In this document: piece by piece, positions 32,750-44,618 of the stretch
Numbering within the stretch: position 1 is the stretch's first letter
Layout of the letters: each line of letters opens with the position of its first letter
From: Adiantum capillus-veneris
Lineage: Eukaryota > Streptophyta > Polypodiopsida > Polypodiales > Pteridaceae
Length of the DNA: 64,000 bases
Direction: 5' to 3'
Assembly (NCBI GenBank): GCA_014529385.2
Contig: CM043970.1
Span: 67,724,567 to 67,788,566 of the forward strand
The notes under the pieces: model-generated
Database searches by the model: none
Seen by the model: only the letters and a program-made list of their open reading frames with translations
What the model was told of the DNA's origin: nothing
Translations under genes and position numbers: made by a program

Positions 32750-32842
32750 CCCAAAGGGTACCGTAGGCGTGTAGCCTAGTGATTAACCTTGAGCCTTATT
32801 CTCTCTACGTGGTGAGGTCAAATCCTACCGATTAAAGTTGAA
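32750..32842 (+). mobile_element. tRNA-derived SINE-like copy 2
   Basis: Same arrangement as at 30910: TAGCCTAGTGA near 32772 and GGTCAAATCC at 32816-32825. The downstream sequence diverges from copy 1 right after GATTAAAGTTG, which could mark the end of the shared unit. Confidence 0.45.
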
Positions 32843-32849
32843 ATTAGGA

Positions 32850-33073
32850 ATGGTTTTAAATCGTGAGTGGATTGGAGATGCTAAAGCATCTTGGGAGATA
32901 CCCTCCATGGCTTCGAAGTGAAAAAACACGGATGAGAAAGATTGAGGGGAGAGAAAAAGGACCATGTGTGTGGGACAGTGTGTAGAGAGGGAGATATGTT
33001 TGTTTCTATCTCAACTTTGGTTAGATTGCGATGGTCTTGTCTAGTTGCCATCACCAGTAAGTCGCAGGTTGAG

Positions 33074-33111
<38 letters not shown>

Positions 33112-34780
33112 CTCATTATCAATGTTGTGTGGACATTGCCAAAGGTGGTCGATCTCCATTGTGTGGGTTCCCATTGCGAGCAAGTCATAGGCCGAGCACA
33201 GAAAGAGAAAGAGAGAAAGACGAGTTTGTTATCTACCAACTTGGTCAAGAGAGAGAGAGAGCGGGGGGGGAGGGAGTTGGTTATCCACATTGTGTCGGCA
33301 TTGCAAGACAGAGAGAGATTGGACGCAAAGGCAGGAGTAGGGAGGGATGGCATTCAATGGGATGCATAGGTAGGAGTAGGGAGGAACAAGAAGGGGTGTT
33401 GCAGACAATCACCTGCGTCGATCTGCAGAGCAGAAGAGGATGCGGGGATTTAGATGTGCGAGTAATGTGAGTCTGCAGAGGAGGGCAGAGCAGGGCAGAT
33501 AATGGCATGTGTCAATCTGCAAAGGAAGGGAGGGTCTTGGAGCGGAATCGACAAAGAAAAGACAAGCAGTGCAACATAAAAAGCATCTCAAGAAATTGAC
33601 AAGATGAAAGTAAAAAGAAAGCAACAAGCTATGGGATAAAGAGCACTGATTGATGGGATGCAGAGTGGCCACTACAAAGAGGGGAAAGAGATTTTTGAAG
33701 CAAGAGAAGCCTAGCAGAGGCCAGGGCGAGCAACATTTTAAAGAGAGGTTTCAAGAAGCTTATGAAGAAAAGCAAGTAGCATGGTGGGAATAAAACGAGC
33801 AGTGCATACTAAAAAGGGGCAGCAAAGATAAACAAAGGTTGAGTAGCCTTAATAAGAGAAAGCAAGCAGCACATTAAAAGGAAGGCCGACAAGCAATCTA
33901 AAATAGGGAGCAACATGCTAGAAGGTAGCATGCAAGCAGTTGTAGGGAATTGGAAGCAAGCGAGTTTGAAGAGCGAGCAAGCAGTGAGCTTCCAAGGGAT
34001 TTCAATTCACTGAGCTTTTAAGATCTTTAAGCCTCAAAGATTCTAAGGGCTCCAACATCCCTTATCAAGGATTTGAAGTAAGAGGTTCAAAGGGTCTAGC
34101 TTCAAGGGGTTACAAGATACTCAAGGGTAAGAAACAAGCACAACAGTTCAAGCTTCAAGGGTTTGTGTACCAAATGTTTGGCATATCAAACTTCATGTAT
34201 CAATTTAAGGATTTATTGAAGTAATGTACTTCGAGCGGTTAAAATTTCTATGAGTATTTCTTTCAAAGACAGACAAAAGCAAGTGAAGGCTCAGCTTGTG
34301 CTCGTGAACATGGTTGAGAAGAGAAATGGAAGGGAACTCAAGTGGGTAAAATAAAGGGGAAGAGCAAGGACTGAAAGAAAGGAAGTGCGCCTTCACCCGC
34401 ACTCCCCTTTGTCAAAAGCTTTGGTGTTCATACTTCTGCTCAAAGATTTGGCAAATTTAAGAGCACACAATGTCTATTGCGACCAGTTTTTTGTCTTTAG
34501 AGTTGACATTGTTAAGTTGTATTAGTTTAAGATTTTCAATGTGTATTTTGCACCATAATCTCTTGTGTTGTGCATCCTTCTCTCACTTTTTCCCATAGGG
34601 AGCAGCCCAGTGCTAACTTGACACTCCTCATGAACACAAAATTTTGAAACAAGGAACAAACAAGGAGCATGAAGTGTTGTTGGTCAAGGAGAAAAACAAG
34701 GAAATAGATGAGGAGCACAAACTTTGCAATGACAAAGTCTTTCCAATTGTAAGCTAAGTATTGAGCTAGGTAGAGCAATC
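32850..34780. other. Purine-rich non-coding stretch
   Basis: GA tracts (33079-33110, 33249-33263) sit in two or three degenerate units that share CATTGTGTNGG and GCATTGC. AAG-rich sequence follows to about 34200. No gene seen. Confidence 0.55.
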
Positions 34781-35040
34781 CAAATCACCAAAATTTTAGT
34801 TGTGATTGGAGAGACTGATTCAGGAAAACAACACAAATTACACAATATATAGTAGAAACAAGGTGCACAACAGATGCAAAGACACCCAACCTCAAAGAGT
34901 GGCCACAGTGTCTATAGCCGATTTCAAAGGCGAACTTGTCTTCTCAAGGGCAGCCACACATGTGCGGATTGGAGAGTCCTATTTGGACAAGGGCGGCTAC
35001 ACAAGGTTGCCTCTCATGAGAGAGGGCAACCCTTTTGGCT

Positions 35041-35047
35041 TATAAAA
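35041..35047 (+). promoter_or_regulatory. LTR TATA box
   Basis: TATAAAAGGAGGCC, in a GC-containing context about 350 bases before the LTR end, is typical of a plant LTR promoter. Confidence 0.5.
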
Positions 35048-35247
35048 GGAGGCCATTTCTACACACATTTTGGTGTGTGAAGTTGATACAACAAGGTGGG
35101 TGTGAGGTGGTGAGAGTGAAGCAAGGTGAGAGCTCTATTAAGGGCATAATCCCTTTGTAACCTACTTCTTGTTTGAAGTACTAAAGCCATTGAGTGGATG
35201 CTTTCCTGTGGATGTAGCCCACATTGGGTGAACCATGTATATCGTGT

Positions 35248-35298
<51 letters not shown>
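35248..35298. repeat. (CT)n microsatellite in the copia LTR leader
   Basis: A CT tract of about 25 units, downstream of the TATA box and upstream of the PBS, in element sense. Confidence 0.95.
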
Positions 35299-35301
<3 letters not shown>

Positions 35302-35463
35302 CTATAATCTCTCGTGTGTGAAATTTTGTCTCTCTCCATTAAGTAAGCTGCTCAAATATCTATTTAGCTACGTTCTATTTCCTAACAACAACTGGTATTA
35401 GAGCAAGGTTTGCTCGTAGCTAAAGTATCTCAAGGAAAGGATTCCTTGAATTGAGTGTGAGTA

Positions 35464-36090
35464 ATGGCAGAGGAAGGGAAGCTCAAGATTGAGAAGTTCA
35501 ACGGCAAGAACTACCAACACTGGAAGATGCAGATTGAAAACTATCTATACCAGAAGGGCCTTTATTTGCCAGTAGGTGGTCTTGCAAAGAAGCCCGCAAC
35601 AATGGCAGATGAAGCATGGATTGTCCTTGACCCAAAGGCACTTGGAACAATCCAGTTAAGCTTGGCATTAATAGTGGCCTTCAATGTCTCGGAGATGAAG
35701 ACCACGGAGGACTTGATGAAGTCACTTGACGGCCTCTACAAGAAACCATCGACATCCAATAAGGTATTTCTCATGAAGCGCTTGTTCAATCTAAAGATGA
35801 CAGAGAATGGTTCTATTGCAGAACACTTAAATGACTTTAACACCAACATAAGTCAACTTCCATCGGTGAAAATCAATTTTGATGACAATGTGCGAGCTCT
35901 CCTTATACTATCATCTCTACCGTATGGTTGGGACAGTCTTATGATGGCTGTAAGTAACTCTATCTCTAGCACAAATACTCTTAAGTTTGATGATGTTGTG
36001 GGTGTTCTCCTAAGCGAGAAAATGCAAAGGAGAAGCACAGGTGAATCATCAAGTGTTGCACTGTCAATGGAAACAAGAGGAAAGGCTTAA
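35464..36090 (+). CDS. Copia gag polyprotein, open for 208 codons
   Basis: It starts MAEEGKLKIEKFNGKNYQHW, the standard copia gag opening (FNGxNYxxWKxxI), and includes TSNKVFLMKRLFNLKMTENG and SSLPYGWDSLMMAVSNSISS. The ATG is the first after the PBS, about 60 bases downstream. The frame ends early. The zinc knuckle is in another frame at 36164-36205 (CWNCSKKGHVKKGC, all CCHC ligands present), so a frameshift near 36080 separates them. Gag would form the particle coating element RNA. Confidence 0.8.
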   Translation: MAEEGKLKIEKFNGKNYQHWKMQIENYLYQKGLYLPVGGLAKKPATMADEAWIVLDPKALGTIQLSLALIVAFNVSEMKTTEDLMKSLDGLYKKPSTSNKVFLMKRLFNLKMTENGSIAEHLNDFNTNISQLPSVKINFDDNVRALLILSSLPYGWDSLMMAVSNSISSTNTLKFDDVVGVLLSEKMQRRSTGESSSVALSMETRGKA

Positions 36091-36726
36091 GGAGAGGTTC
36101 AAAAACCAAAAGGGCTGTGATCGCTCAAGGCGAAGCAAATCACACACAAAATCAGTTCTCCAATGTTGGAACTGCAGTAAGAAGGGCCACGTCAAGAAGG
36201 GTTGTTGTTCCAAGAAGAAGAAGAAGTCAGAGTCTCAAGACAACAAGCCAACATCGGAGGCCAATGTGGCAGGTAAAGTAGAGCAAGATGCTCTAATTCT
36301 CTCATTAGACAATGTGTCTACATCTTGGATAGTAAATTCTGGGGCTTCATTCCATGCGACGCGCATAAGCAGCATTTCCAAGATTACACCAAAGATAATT
36401 TTGGGTATGTATACTTGGGAGATGATGAAGCTTGTGAAATTGCGGCAAAGGTACAGTTTGTGTCAAAATTGCCAACAAAAATGAATGGAAGCTTAAAGAT
36501 GCTAGGCAATGTTCCTTCTCTTCGCAAAAAATTGATCTCTACAGGACAATTGGACGATGAAGGTCACAACTTTGCATTCGGAAACAAGTGTTGGAAGATC
36601 TCACAGGGATCTTTGGTGGTTTCCAAAGGAGAAAAGGTTGGTACACTTTACTTGTGTACTGTTAGCACGCAACCTTTAACTTGTGCAATGGCTATAGAAG
36701 TTGATAATGCAGTGTGGCTGTCATAA
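36091..36726 (+). pseudogene. Copia zinc knuckle, protease and pre-integrase remnant
   Basis: CWNCSKKGHVKKGC is followed by SWIVNSGASFHAT, in which the catalytic Asp codon of DSGA has become Asn (GAT to AAT at 36335-36337). Then LISTGQLDDEGHNFAFGNKC and SQGSLVVSKGEKVGTLYLC match the region before integrase. Frame changes occur near 36400, and the element is cut off here. Confidence 0.75.
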
Positions 36727-37441
36727 AATCTAATATCTAACCAACCCAAATGATTTTCTCATCTTAAACTAATCATTTAATGTGGGAGAATAAACGAGAA
36801 CAAGGGTTAGAATATAGATATGTGCTTATGGATCTATCTCAACACGGGGCCAAGGTTAAAAGGGGTCCAAATGAGAGATGGTATGTTAAAGAGCAATGCT
36901 ACCTAATGGAGCTTAAATACCGTAGGGTTAGCTTCATTAAAGACCTCCAAAAGTCAGTGTTCGAAAGTCATTTGACTTTAGGCAAGCTAGGGCTGACCTT
37001 GAGGTGGGAATCCTACCCAAGCATGAGGTGATTGTTGGCTTGCTAAGTGTTATTGGTAACCTTACCCAAAAGCTTGAGGTGTTTCTCACATGCTTAAATG
37101 ACTAAAGTTCTTGAAGTATTCAATTCAAAGATAACTCTCAAGAGGCATCAATGTTTCCATGTTTGATTGACTAAGTCCTTGAAGTATTCAATTCAACCAA
37201 ATGACTTAATAAGCATAAAAGACACATGTTTAAATGATCCTCCACATGTGGCCCTCATGATGTGTTTGAATGCTATTGGATAGATTTTAAAGGGGTCCAA
37301 TGAGAATTTAGATACACAAAATTAAATAATTAAGTTCTTTCTCTCAAAGAGGAAAAAGAGGACACATGTCCAAATAAAATAATAAAATAATACAAGAGAG
37401 AGAGAGAGGTGGATCGAGCATGAGAGGGGGGGTATACTCTC

Positions 37442-37477
<36 letters not shown>

Positions 37478-38100
37478 TCTCTCATTGTGTGGAGTGCAAA
37501 GTGCAAGAGCTCCATCTCCTTCTCCAAGCTTGTTGAGAAGTGGAGAGCCTACCCAACACTCTTGGCTATGGAATGCAAATCCAACCAAGAGCCATGCTTC
37601 AATGCTTAAGTTTGTCATCTTCTTCATCTTCATTACTATGCTATTATGCTATGCTAAGCAAGAAGAGTGATGATAAGTGAGGAACTATTTCTTTCTCCTA
37701 TGGATGATTCTTCTTCCTCTTCCCTACCCTCATTCCCCGCTAGCTCTCTCCACCTTCGAAGGTGTTTGAGGCCTTGGGACTGAGGCTTGGGATAGTTAAT
37801 GCTTTTTGCAAAGGTTATGTTAAGCTCGTGATGCATGAAGCTTTTCGTCTTCATATCATCACCAAGGTCACAAGGAACAAAAAGATTGTATTGTAACGAG
37901 TCTCTCTTGATGGGAGAATCTATAATACAAACACCTTTTGGAGGGGGCACCGGCTCCAAGTAAATCCGGTCCTCAACTATTGTCATGTTCTCTAATACTC
38001 TCTCTCTTGCAAAAGTATTGTTCATGCCAAGTTAATTAAGTACTATGTTCATGTTGCTACCATCAATTAAGTTCACCCTCTATGTTCTCAAAGTAATCTC
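36727..38100. other. Non-coding stretch with (CA)n
   Basis: No gene recognised. A CA tract lies at 37443-37475. A 123-codon minus-strand open frame (37654-38025) has no recognisable domain. Confidence 0.5.
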
Positions 38101-38197
38101 ACAAAAATGCTCTCTCTAATTCTATTAATTTCGCTATCCTCAAAGTTCATAGGCCTTCTTCTCCTTCTCTTTCTCCTTCCTCTCCCGAACGAAAGCT

Positions 38198-39118
38198 ATG
38201 GCTATTCTCCTAGAGAATACAAAAGGGATGACATCACAAATCATACCTGCATGGAAAAGATCACAAAAGCTCAAGAAGTTCAAAGAGGGAGGAAAGCGTA
38301 TCTCTTTTCTCACCAATGATGGCACCTTTGGTGCCACCGACAAAATATTGGCCTTCATCCAACAATTTGATACGGCCTTTGGAGATAGGGCTTGACGGAG
38401 TCCTCCAAGCTACACCATGTTGCTATGCACTTCCAGAAATCGGCTCGTCAATGGTGGGCTAGCCTTCATGGCAATGGTGAAGCCCCAAAGACATGGAAAA
38501 CTCTATGAGTTTCCATCATGAAGCAATTCCTTGCAAGAGATGCAAAGGACAAACTACTTACCGAATGACGCAGTTTGAAGCTTCTCTCACATGAGTCTAT
38601 TCACAAATATGTGGACAAGTTTTGGGATTTACATCTCGAGGCTATTGTCTTCCAAAAGATAGACTTCCCCAAGAAAAAGCAACAGTTTTGTGCGGGATTA
38701 CCTGAAGAAATGACCGAAGTAATCCACCACACCATGGTTGCTTCCCGCGTCAATTTCCAACAAGGGGCTAGACGGAATGTCAAACCCATGGAAAACAAAG
38801 ACAAAAATGATGCAAAGGGGAAAACCCATGCCCAAAATTCTTCCCAAGGCACTTCCTACAACAACAACAATAGGTCCAAGGAGAAGGGAGTTTACAAAGG
38901 TAAAAACAAACTCTCTCATGAAGCACTTGCAGCTTTTTGCAAGGACCATAAGTGTTTTAAATGTGGGGAGCAAGGACATGGCTATCGTTCTTGCCCCAAG
39001 CAAAATGCTCGCAATGAGACTCCTAGGGATTCCACCATCGAAGCTCCAAAAGAGGATGCTCATTACAAAGGATCATCTCTCTCCTATGTTGGGGGAAGTC
39101 TGGTTTTCCACTTTTCCT
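38198..39118 (+). pseudogene. Ty3-gypsy gag remnant with intact zinc knuckle
   Basis: From about 38420 the translation reads MHFQKSARQWWASLHGNGEA, then WKTL (stop), MKQFLARDAKDKLLTE (stop), then an open 181 codons with YVDKFWDLHLEAIVFQKIDF and FCAGLPEEMTEVI. This is the Retrotrans_gag core. CFKCGEQGHGYRSC (38953-38994) is a perfect CCHC knuckle. Two in-frame stops (near 38506 and 38566) inactivate it. No protease or pol follows on this strand, and its LTRs were not found. Confidence 0.75.
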
Positions 39119-39913
39119 AGTGTTTTGATCCTTGCACAGTTCCGAGTTTGATGAAACTTTTCTAGGAGTTGTATTATGATCCAAATAGACCTTGTGAGTT
39201 GAAAATTTGGTAGAATTCCCTCTCTGGAGAAATTTTTATCTTTGGCATGCCTAAGATAAAACTTTGTCATATTTTGACATTTTTCACTTTCTTCTTCAAG
39301 ATTGATGTTCCCATAAGTTTTAGGATTATCCACACCCTAGTTTCAAGTTTTAGCCAAAATTTCCTTTTGTTAATTTTCTCTAAAGTTGGAGATTTTTTTC
39401 AGTTTTGGGCTTGACCAAGTGTTTTAGTGATCCAAATGTCTCCAAATCAAAGGGAGTAGTCTACTCAAGTTGGTCTACTACCTTGTAAGTCCAGTTTGCC
39501 AGTATTAGTCTCAAAAAACCCCTGTCTATCTTCGGCGCACCTAAGATAGATTTGACAATTTTTTGGTTTTCTTCAATGCACCTTAGATCAGATGAAATAC
39601 TGATGGTTTTCTACTTACCCTACTCCTATTGAACATGAAAAAAGAGTGTAGAAAGTGAAAAATTCAACTATCAGTCTCAAATCTCTACTTCCTACTTAAG
39701 TGACACCCTTACCGACCACTAGTCAGTTTCAAGGATCTTTCACCTAATCCATCCTAATAAACTAATGCTCTCGAGGTCCTTACCGAGTATCTCTACTCTC
39801 AAGCACCTCTCAATTGTGACAAAGTCAGAAAATGTGTTACTCTAGCCAAAACTAGAGGAAATAATGGAAATTCAAGTGAATGCTTTGGGTTTTTCTCTAG
39901 TCTAGGTTGCTTT

Positions 39914-41050
39914 GTCCTCGGCAATGGCGCCAAAATGTCGACCGGCTTCCAAGCCTCACCATATTGATGCTAGCAAAGCGAGAACCATATACATAAAAGT
40001 TGTCAATCTGTGGGACGTAGCTGACCTGACTAGTGCATGGAGGCTACAAGAGATAGCTAATCTCTCGAAAAACCCAAGTCTAAGCCGCTCCTACCTAACT
40101 CTGTCTCAAATGTTGTCACACATCAAAAGCTACTTTTCTTACCACAAACTTGATCCGATGAATTTGTATAGCTACGAGACTCCGAATGGGATGAAACTTA
40201 ATGCCTAACACGAGCAGAGTATCCTTAACACTCTCATGTACTCAAATGTCATTTCTAACACTCGAACAAAATCGTGCATAAGATAAACAACCTATTTTAG
40301 GCCAGTAGTTTTGGCATGTGACGCACTCTATGGCTTCCTATAGACATGCTCTATCTATTCCTAAGGTCAAAAACCAATTTTGGTGCGTATATTGTGCGTA
40401 GGAAGCAAAAATAGCTCGTAGACGGGCACAACTAAAAACACACTTTCATCGCGAGAAACTTACGTTAAATGAAAGAGCTTTCACTTGCGAACGCGTTGGT
40501 ATGCTCTGAATAGCAATGCAACATCGTACGAGAAAGAACGAGGAATTGAAGAAACAATAGACTCACGTTGAGCTTCTGCAGCAAACACTCACTTCCATTA
40601 TCCAAAACTTAGGTTTATAATTACAAAAGTTGGCTTTTATACTTTAGCCAATGTTCAAAGAATGGATTCCTAGCTATTTGGGCTCAATACAAGACTTAAA
40701 AATTGTATAAGATTACAAACTTGGAGGCCCTCAACCCCTTTAGACTCGTTGGCAACCAATATTATTACAATGGCTTTGGACTTTGCGGGATCTCTCATTA
40801 ATACGAAGGGATTTAATACAATCAATTGGCTTGAAAAATGAGTGGTGCCCTTTTGATGCTCTTTCTCTAGCTCTTGTTACCTGAGCAGCTAACACTTTTA
40901 TAGGATTTCTCATCAATACATGAAGTTGTGATACAATCGATGAGGGTAAAAATAAGAATGATGTCCTTTTGTTAGCTGAGTAGCTAACAATCTGCTTGTA
41001 GGTGGCATGTCCTTTTTATAAAAGCAGATCCCTCGGGAATGTAGACATCT
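39914..41050 (-). mobile_element. Ty3-gypsy LTR with primer binding site, minus strand
   Basis: On the minus strand, TGGCGCCATTGCCGAGGA (complement of 39915-39932) is a near-perfect plant gypsy PBS of the TGGCGCCGTTGCC type. Three bases upstream, the LTR would end in GTCGACA at 39936. A sense TATA (AAGTATAAAAGCC, near 40633-40645) about 700 bases upstream supports an LTR running to roughly 41050. The outer LTR end is not resolved. The 98-codon plus-strand frame at 39912-40208 is spurious. The internal region at lower coordinates has no matching minus-strand coding domain. Confidence 0.6.
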
Positions 41051-41539
41051 TCACAACAATCACAAATTTCGACCCTAGCTTAATTTTCACATTGGGTTCA
41101 CCAAAGATGTCAAGGATTAAGCAGTTAGGGAGGAGAGCTGCAAAGGCATCAGGCCTCTGGTTGTGAGAGAAGAAAGATGGAAGATGTATGATACAAGAAA
41201 CACGTTTGCAAATTCAAACGAAAACTAAGTTCTATGTATGCTCACGATAGACGGCACATACTACGAGGTATGACTATGTACGCTCAATTGTGATGCACAC
41301 TGGAGGAAGATATTTGTAGAAATCAACACATTGACTACAAGATCAAGGTTCTTTGTAGCTGTAGATAACCCAAATCCAACCCAAAAAGTCAAAGAGAGAG
41401 AGAGAGAGAGTGAGAGAGAGAGAGAGGAGCCCACAATCCAATAACCCAACCCAATTTTCCCTTTTCTCCACTTTGTTCTCCTCTGTCCTTCACATCTGAG
41501 CAAGAAAACAAGGTCTTGTTGTCCTTGTCGGCTTTCAAC

Positions 41540-41730
41540 TTCATTCTTCTTCCCTCATATAAACTCTATCTATTTGCATTTTATTAGGTCAAAACTTAAT
41601 ATATGCCATCACCAAGCCTCCATTCCCATCATTGCTCCGAGGAAAAATCCTCACACACAGTTGAGAATCGAATTCGGACACCATTAAATGAGGTTTTTGA
41701 AGCTATTGCACTAGCCATTTGATATGTTTG
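41540..41730 (-). mobile_element. tRNA-derived SINE-like sequence, copy 1
   Basis: On the minus strand, TGGCTAGTGCA (complement of 41707-41717) resembles an A box and AATTCGATTCTC (41664-41675) a B box, about 45 bases apart. The boundaries are approximate. Copy 2 at 42190-42350 has the cleaner B box. Confidence 0.4.
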
Positions 41731-41881
41731 CATTCGTTGCCCCCAATGCAAAGCCCTTAACAACACGAAAATACATTGCGGGACTTGTACCCAAGGCCAT
41801 CTCACCTACCTCGAGACCTGGCGTGTGCCCTTGCAGCCCATGTGTCCCCAACTCTCATCTACCAGCTTTGTAGCTACAACC

Positions 41882-41923
41882 AGCTCCTCATGCATAGCCA
41901 AACAAGGCTATGCACGAGGAGCT
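41882..41923. repeat. Inverted repeat at the duplication junction
   Basis: The 18-base arms at 41882-41899 and 41906-41923 pair with one mismatch around a 6-base loop. The hairpin sits exactly between the two copies of the direct duplication. Confidence 0.85.
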
Positions 41924-41952
41924 AGTTGTAGATGACCCAAATCCAGCCCAAA

Positions 41953-42056
<104 letters not shown>

Positions 42057-42189
42057 CCCACAATCCAATAACCCAATTTTCCCTTTTCTCCACTTTGTTC
42101 TCCTTCGTCCTTCACATTTGAGCGAGAAAACACACAGTCTTATTGTCCTTGTTGACTTTCAACTTTGTTCTTCTTCCACCTATAAACTC

Positions 42190-42350
42190 TTATCTATTTG
42201 CATTTCATAGGGTCAAAACTTAATAGATGCCATCACCAAGCCTCATTTCCCAGCATCGCTCTGAAAAATCCTCACACGCTAGTGGGAATCGAACGCGGAC
42301 ACCATTAAATGAGGTTTTCGAAGTTATTGCACTAGCCATTTGATATGTTT
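42190..42350 (-). mobile_element. tRNA-derived SINE-like sequence, copy 2
   Basis: The minus strand has GTTCGATTCCC (complement of 42284-42294), a consensus B box apart from the leading G, downstream of a TGGCTAGTGCA A-box-like element. This is the duplicate of the copy at 41540. Confidence 0.45.
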
Positions 42351-42739
42351 GCATTCATTGCCCCCAATGCAAAGCCCTTAATAAAACAAAAATACATTGC
42401 AGGCTTGTACCCAAGGCCATCTCGCCTACCCCAAGGCCTGGCGTGTGAACTTGCAGCCCAGGTGCCCCCAACTCTCATCTACTAGCTTTGTAGCTACAAT
42501 CAGCTCCTCATGCATAGCCAGACAAGGCCAGGTTATTCCCCCACCTCTACTACCACATGTCCTGCTGCGTTGTTGTCCTGTCCTACTATGATTCGCCACA
42601 TCACCCGACTTGCCATCCCATTTTCCTTCCGTTTTTCATCCCAAACTATGGTATTTTTTATATACCACTTAATGAACCCATTCCAATCTCGTAGGAACAT
42701 ACTTCCAAAGATAACTTGAAAAACCTTAACAACCTCTTA

Positions 42740-42866
42740 GAGAGAGAGAGAGAGAGAGAGTCCAAAAATCCCACCATCTTCTTCTTCTCCCTTCTTGCTC
42801 GAGAGCAAAAGAGAGAGAGAGACCAGGAAAACCCTCTTCTCCTTCCTTCTTCTTCCCCTCTTTCCC

Positions 42867-42900
<34 letters not shown>
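42740..42900. repeat. Microsatellites (GA)n and (CA)n
   Basis: (GA)n at about 42739-42760 and (CA)n at 42871-42900. No gene in 42530-43640. Confidence 0.9.
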
Positions 42901-42903
<3 letters not shown>

Positions 42904-43799
42904 AACCGCTTCCTTTTGAGATAGAGAGAAAGAAAGATAAATTCTACCCTAGAAGCATGCACTCCTTCCTTCCTTTCATAACAAGATAGATTGAGAATGA
43001 GATAAATAGAGTGGTATCCTTCTTTAATCAAACTCCTCCCTAAAAATGCCTAAATTAGTAATCTACCTTGATCTTCAAGGTAAGGGGAGAGGTAACAATG
43101 ACACCATCATTGCCTCCCCCATCATTTTATTCTAAAAAGTTTGGTCCATTTTTGGCCAACCAGAGCCCCCATGCAAAACAGAACCCCAAAGGGGTGCCAC
43201 AACAATCCACAAAACCATCGATCGACTACCAATGGGTGTTGCATCACCACCATCTACAACACAATGGGCACCATCGTGTGCACACGTACAAGAAAGTGGA
43301 GGACAAAACATCCACCATGGCCATAAGCTCCAAGGAGATCAAGAGGGCTTGTCTCTCTTTTGAGATATCTTTGAGATAGTCTTCAAGCCTTATATAAATA
43401 ATAAACACCACACACAGTTTTTTGCATTTTCCAATTTCCATGTGGCACGTTGTGAAGGAATCCCCCTCTTTCAAGCTTCAAAACCTAGCAAACATATAAC
43501 CATCAAAGTATATAATTGGTAAATTTCATAGTCTAGGGGGGCTTCTCGAGCATAATTTGAGTGTCGTAAAGCACATTTCATAACTCATAACAAAGGCTAT
43601 CAACCACACCCTGGTAAGTTGAAATTGACCACTTGACACACCTTCCAAAGTTGGTCCAATAATTGCAAACCTGACACCCAAAAAACTTCAAGTGCTAACT
43701 TCCGCGTCCATGAGCTGTAAAGACAAGCTTGGAAATCACTTTGAACACTACATAATCAAAAAAACCTGCACTTTGACAACTTCCAAGCCCTAGAGGATT

Positions 43800-43858
43800 C
43801 ACTCTTTATAAAAAGGGACATGCCACTTGTGTGTGAGTGCACAAATGTGGTGAGTGTG

Positions 43859-43934
<76 letters not shown>

Positions 43935-44420
43935 ACAAGATGCCGATGGAGCAGGTCACCACAAAATGTGTGTGAGAGAGTCCCTCTTATTCTTCTATCT
44001 AGTAAAGAATAAAGTGTGTACAAGTAATGGGCGGTCAAACGCCTTTGGCATGTCTAGCTTGGGTAAGAGGCACACCGACTTTACCCCAACAATCTCCCAC
44101 TTAAAGGCGAATGTGCCAATAAGTGGTACTACTATAGGACCTAGTAGTATGTACATGAGGTATAGGGAGGAAACTTGTATCAGCCTATGCCCATTGGCTC
44201 TCTCGTGGCCGATGCATGCCACCATACACGCTCTAGCGATGTGTGAAAGCATAGATGAAAAACACGTCATCTCTGCCAGCATATCCATGGCTATCACATC
44301 AATGCATAAAATCTTCTACAGTAGTGTAACCACATTGTGCTCTACAATCATCGCAGGGATGCAAGTCTCAACCAATTGAGAGTGTATGAATGCGATGCAT
44401 GTGCAAAGAGGGAGAAGGGG

Positions 44421-44465
<45 letters not shown>

Positions 44466-44618
44466 ACATGATGTGGATGGAGTAGCTCACCACAATGTGC
44501 GTGCAAGAGCCCCTTATTCTTCTATCTAGTAAATAATAAGGTGCGTACAAGTGATGGGCGGTCGGACATCTCTGGCATGTCCAACTAGGGTAAGAGTCAC
44601 GCCGCCTTTACTCCAGCA
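43800..44618 (-). repeat. Tandemly duplicated copia LTR start and polypurine tract, minus strand
   Basis: On the minus strand, AAGTGGGAGAT followed by TGTTGGGG (boundary 44091/44092) is a copia PPT-LTR junction. The same junction recurs at 44618/44619, where the LTR start reads TGCTGGAG, 527 bases away. The sequence on both sides is repeated, including the (GA)n tracts at 43867-43932 and 44424-44462. A TATA-like TTTTTATAAAG lies at about 43805-43815. LTR ends were not resolved. Confidence 0.65.

Larger units (their letters stand above)
30735..32841. repeat. Pair of direct repeats (about 260 bp) with G-runs and SINE-like sequence
   Basis: 30735-30999 and 32590-32841 share the block ending CCATTAATTAGTTGYGAGAG, a run of G (30818-30829; 32667-32687), GGGTAGGGTAGGG, GTTAAGGGCACCCCAAAGGG and then a tRNA-like segment. 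The order is identical in both copies. Confidence 0.85.
34800..36726 (+). mobile_element. Ty1-copia element, 3'-truncated: LTR, PBS, gag and partial protease
   Basis: A TATAAAA box (35041-35047), a CT tract (35248-35298), an LTR end at about 35390 (TAACA) and a PBS-like TGGTATTAGAGC at 35393-35404 precede a gag ORF. Zinc knuckle, protease and pre-integrase remnants follow. Coding similarity stops near 36726 and no 3' LTR was found. The LTR start is not resolved and 34800 is approximate. Confidence 0.75.

Noticed and set aside
37654-38025. 123-codon minus-strand ORF
   Set aside because: No domain recognised, no neighbouring coding evidence, and it lies in a region of element debris. Not reported as a gene.
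39912-40208. 98-codon plus-strand ORF
   Set aside because: It lies over the minus-strand gypsy primer binding site and LTR end and has no protein similarity I recognise.
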